64,000 nucleotides of DNA, from contig JAHHIJ010000008.1 of assembly GCA_019358985.1 (NCBI GenBank), positions 1 to 64,000 of the forward strand, in the 5' to 3' direction. Positions 63,535 through 64,000 of the stretch are shown here, in pieces (the first letter of the stretch is position 1; each line of letters opens with the position of its first letter). The translations under genes and the position numbers were made by a program. The notes beneath the pieces were generated by a model. The model was given only the letters and a program-made list of their open reading frames with translations, searched no databases and was not told the DNA's origin. The DNA comes from Tolypothrix brevis GSE-NOS-MK-07-07A. GTDB lineage: Bacteria > Cyanobacteriota > Cyanobacteriia > Cyanobacteriales > Nostocaceae.

Positions 63535-64000
63535 ATGTCTGACCTTCCTTTCACTTTAGATCAATTGCGTATTCTCAAAGCGATCGCCGTAGAAGGAAGC
63601 TTCAAGCGTGCCGCTGATAGTCTCTACGTCTCTCAGCCCGCTGTGAGTTTACAAGTTCAAAACCTAGAACGGCAACTAGATGTACCTTTATTCGACCGTG
63701 GAGGACGTCGCGCACAATTAACCGAGGCGGGGCATTTACTTCTGAGTTATGGTGAAAAAATTCTCACCCTATGTCAAGAGACTTGCCGCGCGATCGAAGA
63801 TTTACAAAATCTCCAAGGTGGAACTTTAATAGTCGGTGCTTCTCAAACTACTGGCACCTATCTGTTGCCCAAAATGATTGGCATGTTCCGACAAAAATAC
63901 TCAGATGTGGCTGTGCAGTTGCATGTCCACTCTACCCGTCGGACAGCCTGGAGTGTCGCTAATGGACAGGTAGATTTGGCAATCATCGGCGGCGAGATTC
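63535..64000 (+). CDS. LysR-type regulator, RbcR-like (runs off the window)
   Basis: The first 155 residues are seen. N-terminal winged [23 protein letters not shown] and [20 protein letters not shown] are followed by the start of the effector domain ([40 protein letters not shown]). The HTH and this effector-domain start match the cyanobacterial RbcR/CmpR group that controls RuBisCO and CO2-uptake genes. Divergent from the NnrU-family gene, upstream of ndhF1. ATG 63535. The 3' end is outside the window. Confidence 0.87.
   Translation, partial: MSDLPFTLDQLRILKAIAVEGSFKRAADSLYVSQPAVSLQVQNLERQLDVPLFDRGGRRAQLTEAGHLLLSYGEKILTLCQETCRAIEDLQNLQGGTLIVGASQTTGTYLLPKMIGMFRQKYSDVAVQLHVHSTRRTAWSVANGQVDLAIIGGEI

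Noticed and set aside
1-64000. rRNA or tRNA genes
   Set aside because: No conserved rRNA motifs and no cloverleaf with GGTTCGA-type T-arm and CCA-proximal stem found in any intergenic region I read.

Overview
The window is a stretch of cyanobacterial chromosome, most probably from a filamentous Nostocales-type organism. Evidence for this: photosystem II genes psbD-psbC and psb27, the photosystem I assembly gene ycf4, NDH-1 genes ndhD1 and ndhF1, a NucA/NuiA nuclease-inhibitor pair like that of Anabaena, dozens of HIP1 octamers (GCGATCGC), heptamer short tandem repeats, and a very high load of small palindromic repeats and MITE-like elements. The window begins inside a heptamer repeat and ends inside a LysR-type regulator gene. 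No rRNA, tRNA or CRISPR array was seen.

Layout. 1-1.1 kb: a RuvC/YqgF-fold nuclease and a small conserved cyanobacterial protein. 1.7-13 kb: an accessory region with a broken NRPS start, two single-module NRPS-type genes that both end in a thioesterase (A-PCP-TE and C-A-PCP-TE), a glycosyltransferase, and an insertion-sequence zone holding an atypical TnpB, a divergent 55-residue small protein, a TnpB fragment and a second transposase fragment. 13.4-14.8 kb: secreted nuclease nucA convergent with its inhibitor nuiA. 15-18.3 kb: a hypothetical gene, an eight-copy HIP1 array, and pnp. 18.7-24.1 kb: SNF2 helicase, SWIM zinc-finger protein, a small CU044_2847/Trypco1-like protein, Uma2 nuclease. 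24.2-27.9 kb: psbD-psbC (minus) and ycf4 (plus). 28-35 kb: lipoprotein cyclophilin, ketoacyl synthase, VapBC-type toxin-antitoxin with an XRE-like regulator, BT1/folate transporter, carotenoid oxygenase. 35-46 kb: PrxQ/Bcp, zinc dehydrogenase, PiT phosphate transporter, a coiled-coil/EamA fusion, pseudogene debris, HAD hydrolase, DALR-domain protein, Crp-like regulator. 46-52.5 kb: tandem PstS-like paralogues, psb27, a GH10-like secreted hydrolase and an MltA-like protein. 52.7-55.2 kb: two paired unknown genes, Uma2, and a PD-(D/E)XK-like protein. 55.5-64 kb: ndhD1 and ndhF1, separated by about 2.4 kb of inserted small genes and a duplicated ndhF tail, then a thioredoxin, an NnrU-family protein and an RbcR-like LysR regulator.

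The photosynthesis and respiration genes look intact and ordinary. The novelty lies in the repeat biology and the accessory genes. At least eight repeat families with different terminal inverted repeats or frames often carry the same kind of hairpin core (GACGTAGC/GCTACGTC or GACGTTCCG/CGGAACGTC). Simple repeats and palindromic repeats have entered several coding sequences in frame. Duplicated gene tails (ndhF, pnp), the NRPS remnant and a kinase pseudogene whose deletion junction sits on a HIP1 site point to repeated recombination. Both NRPS adenylation domains appear to lack the aspartate that normally anchors the alpha-amino group, so the product cannot be predicted with the usual code.
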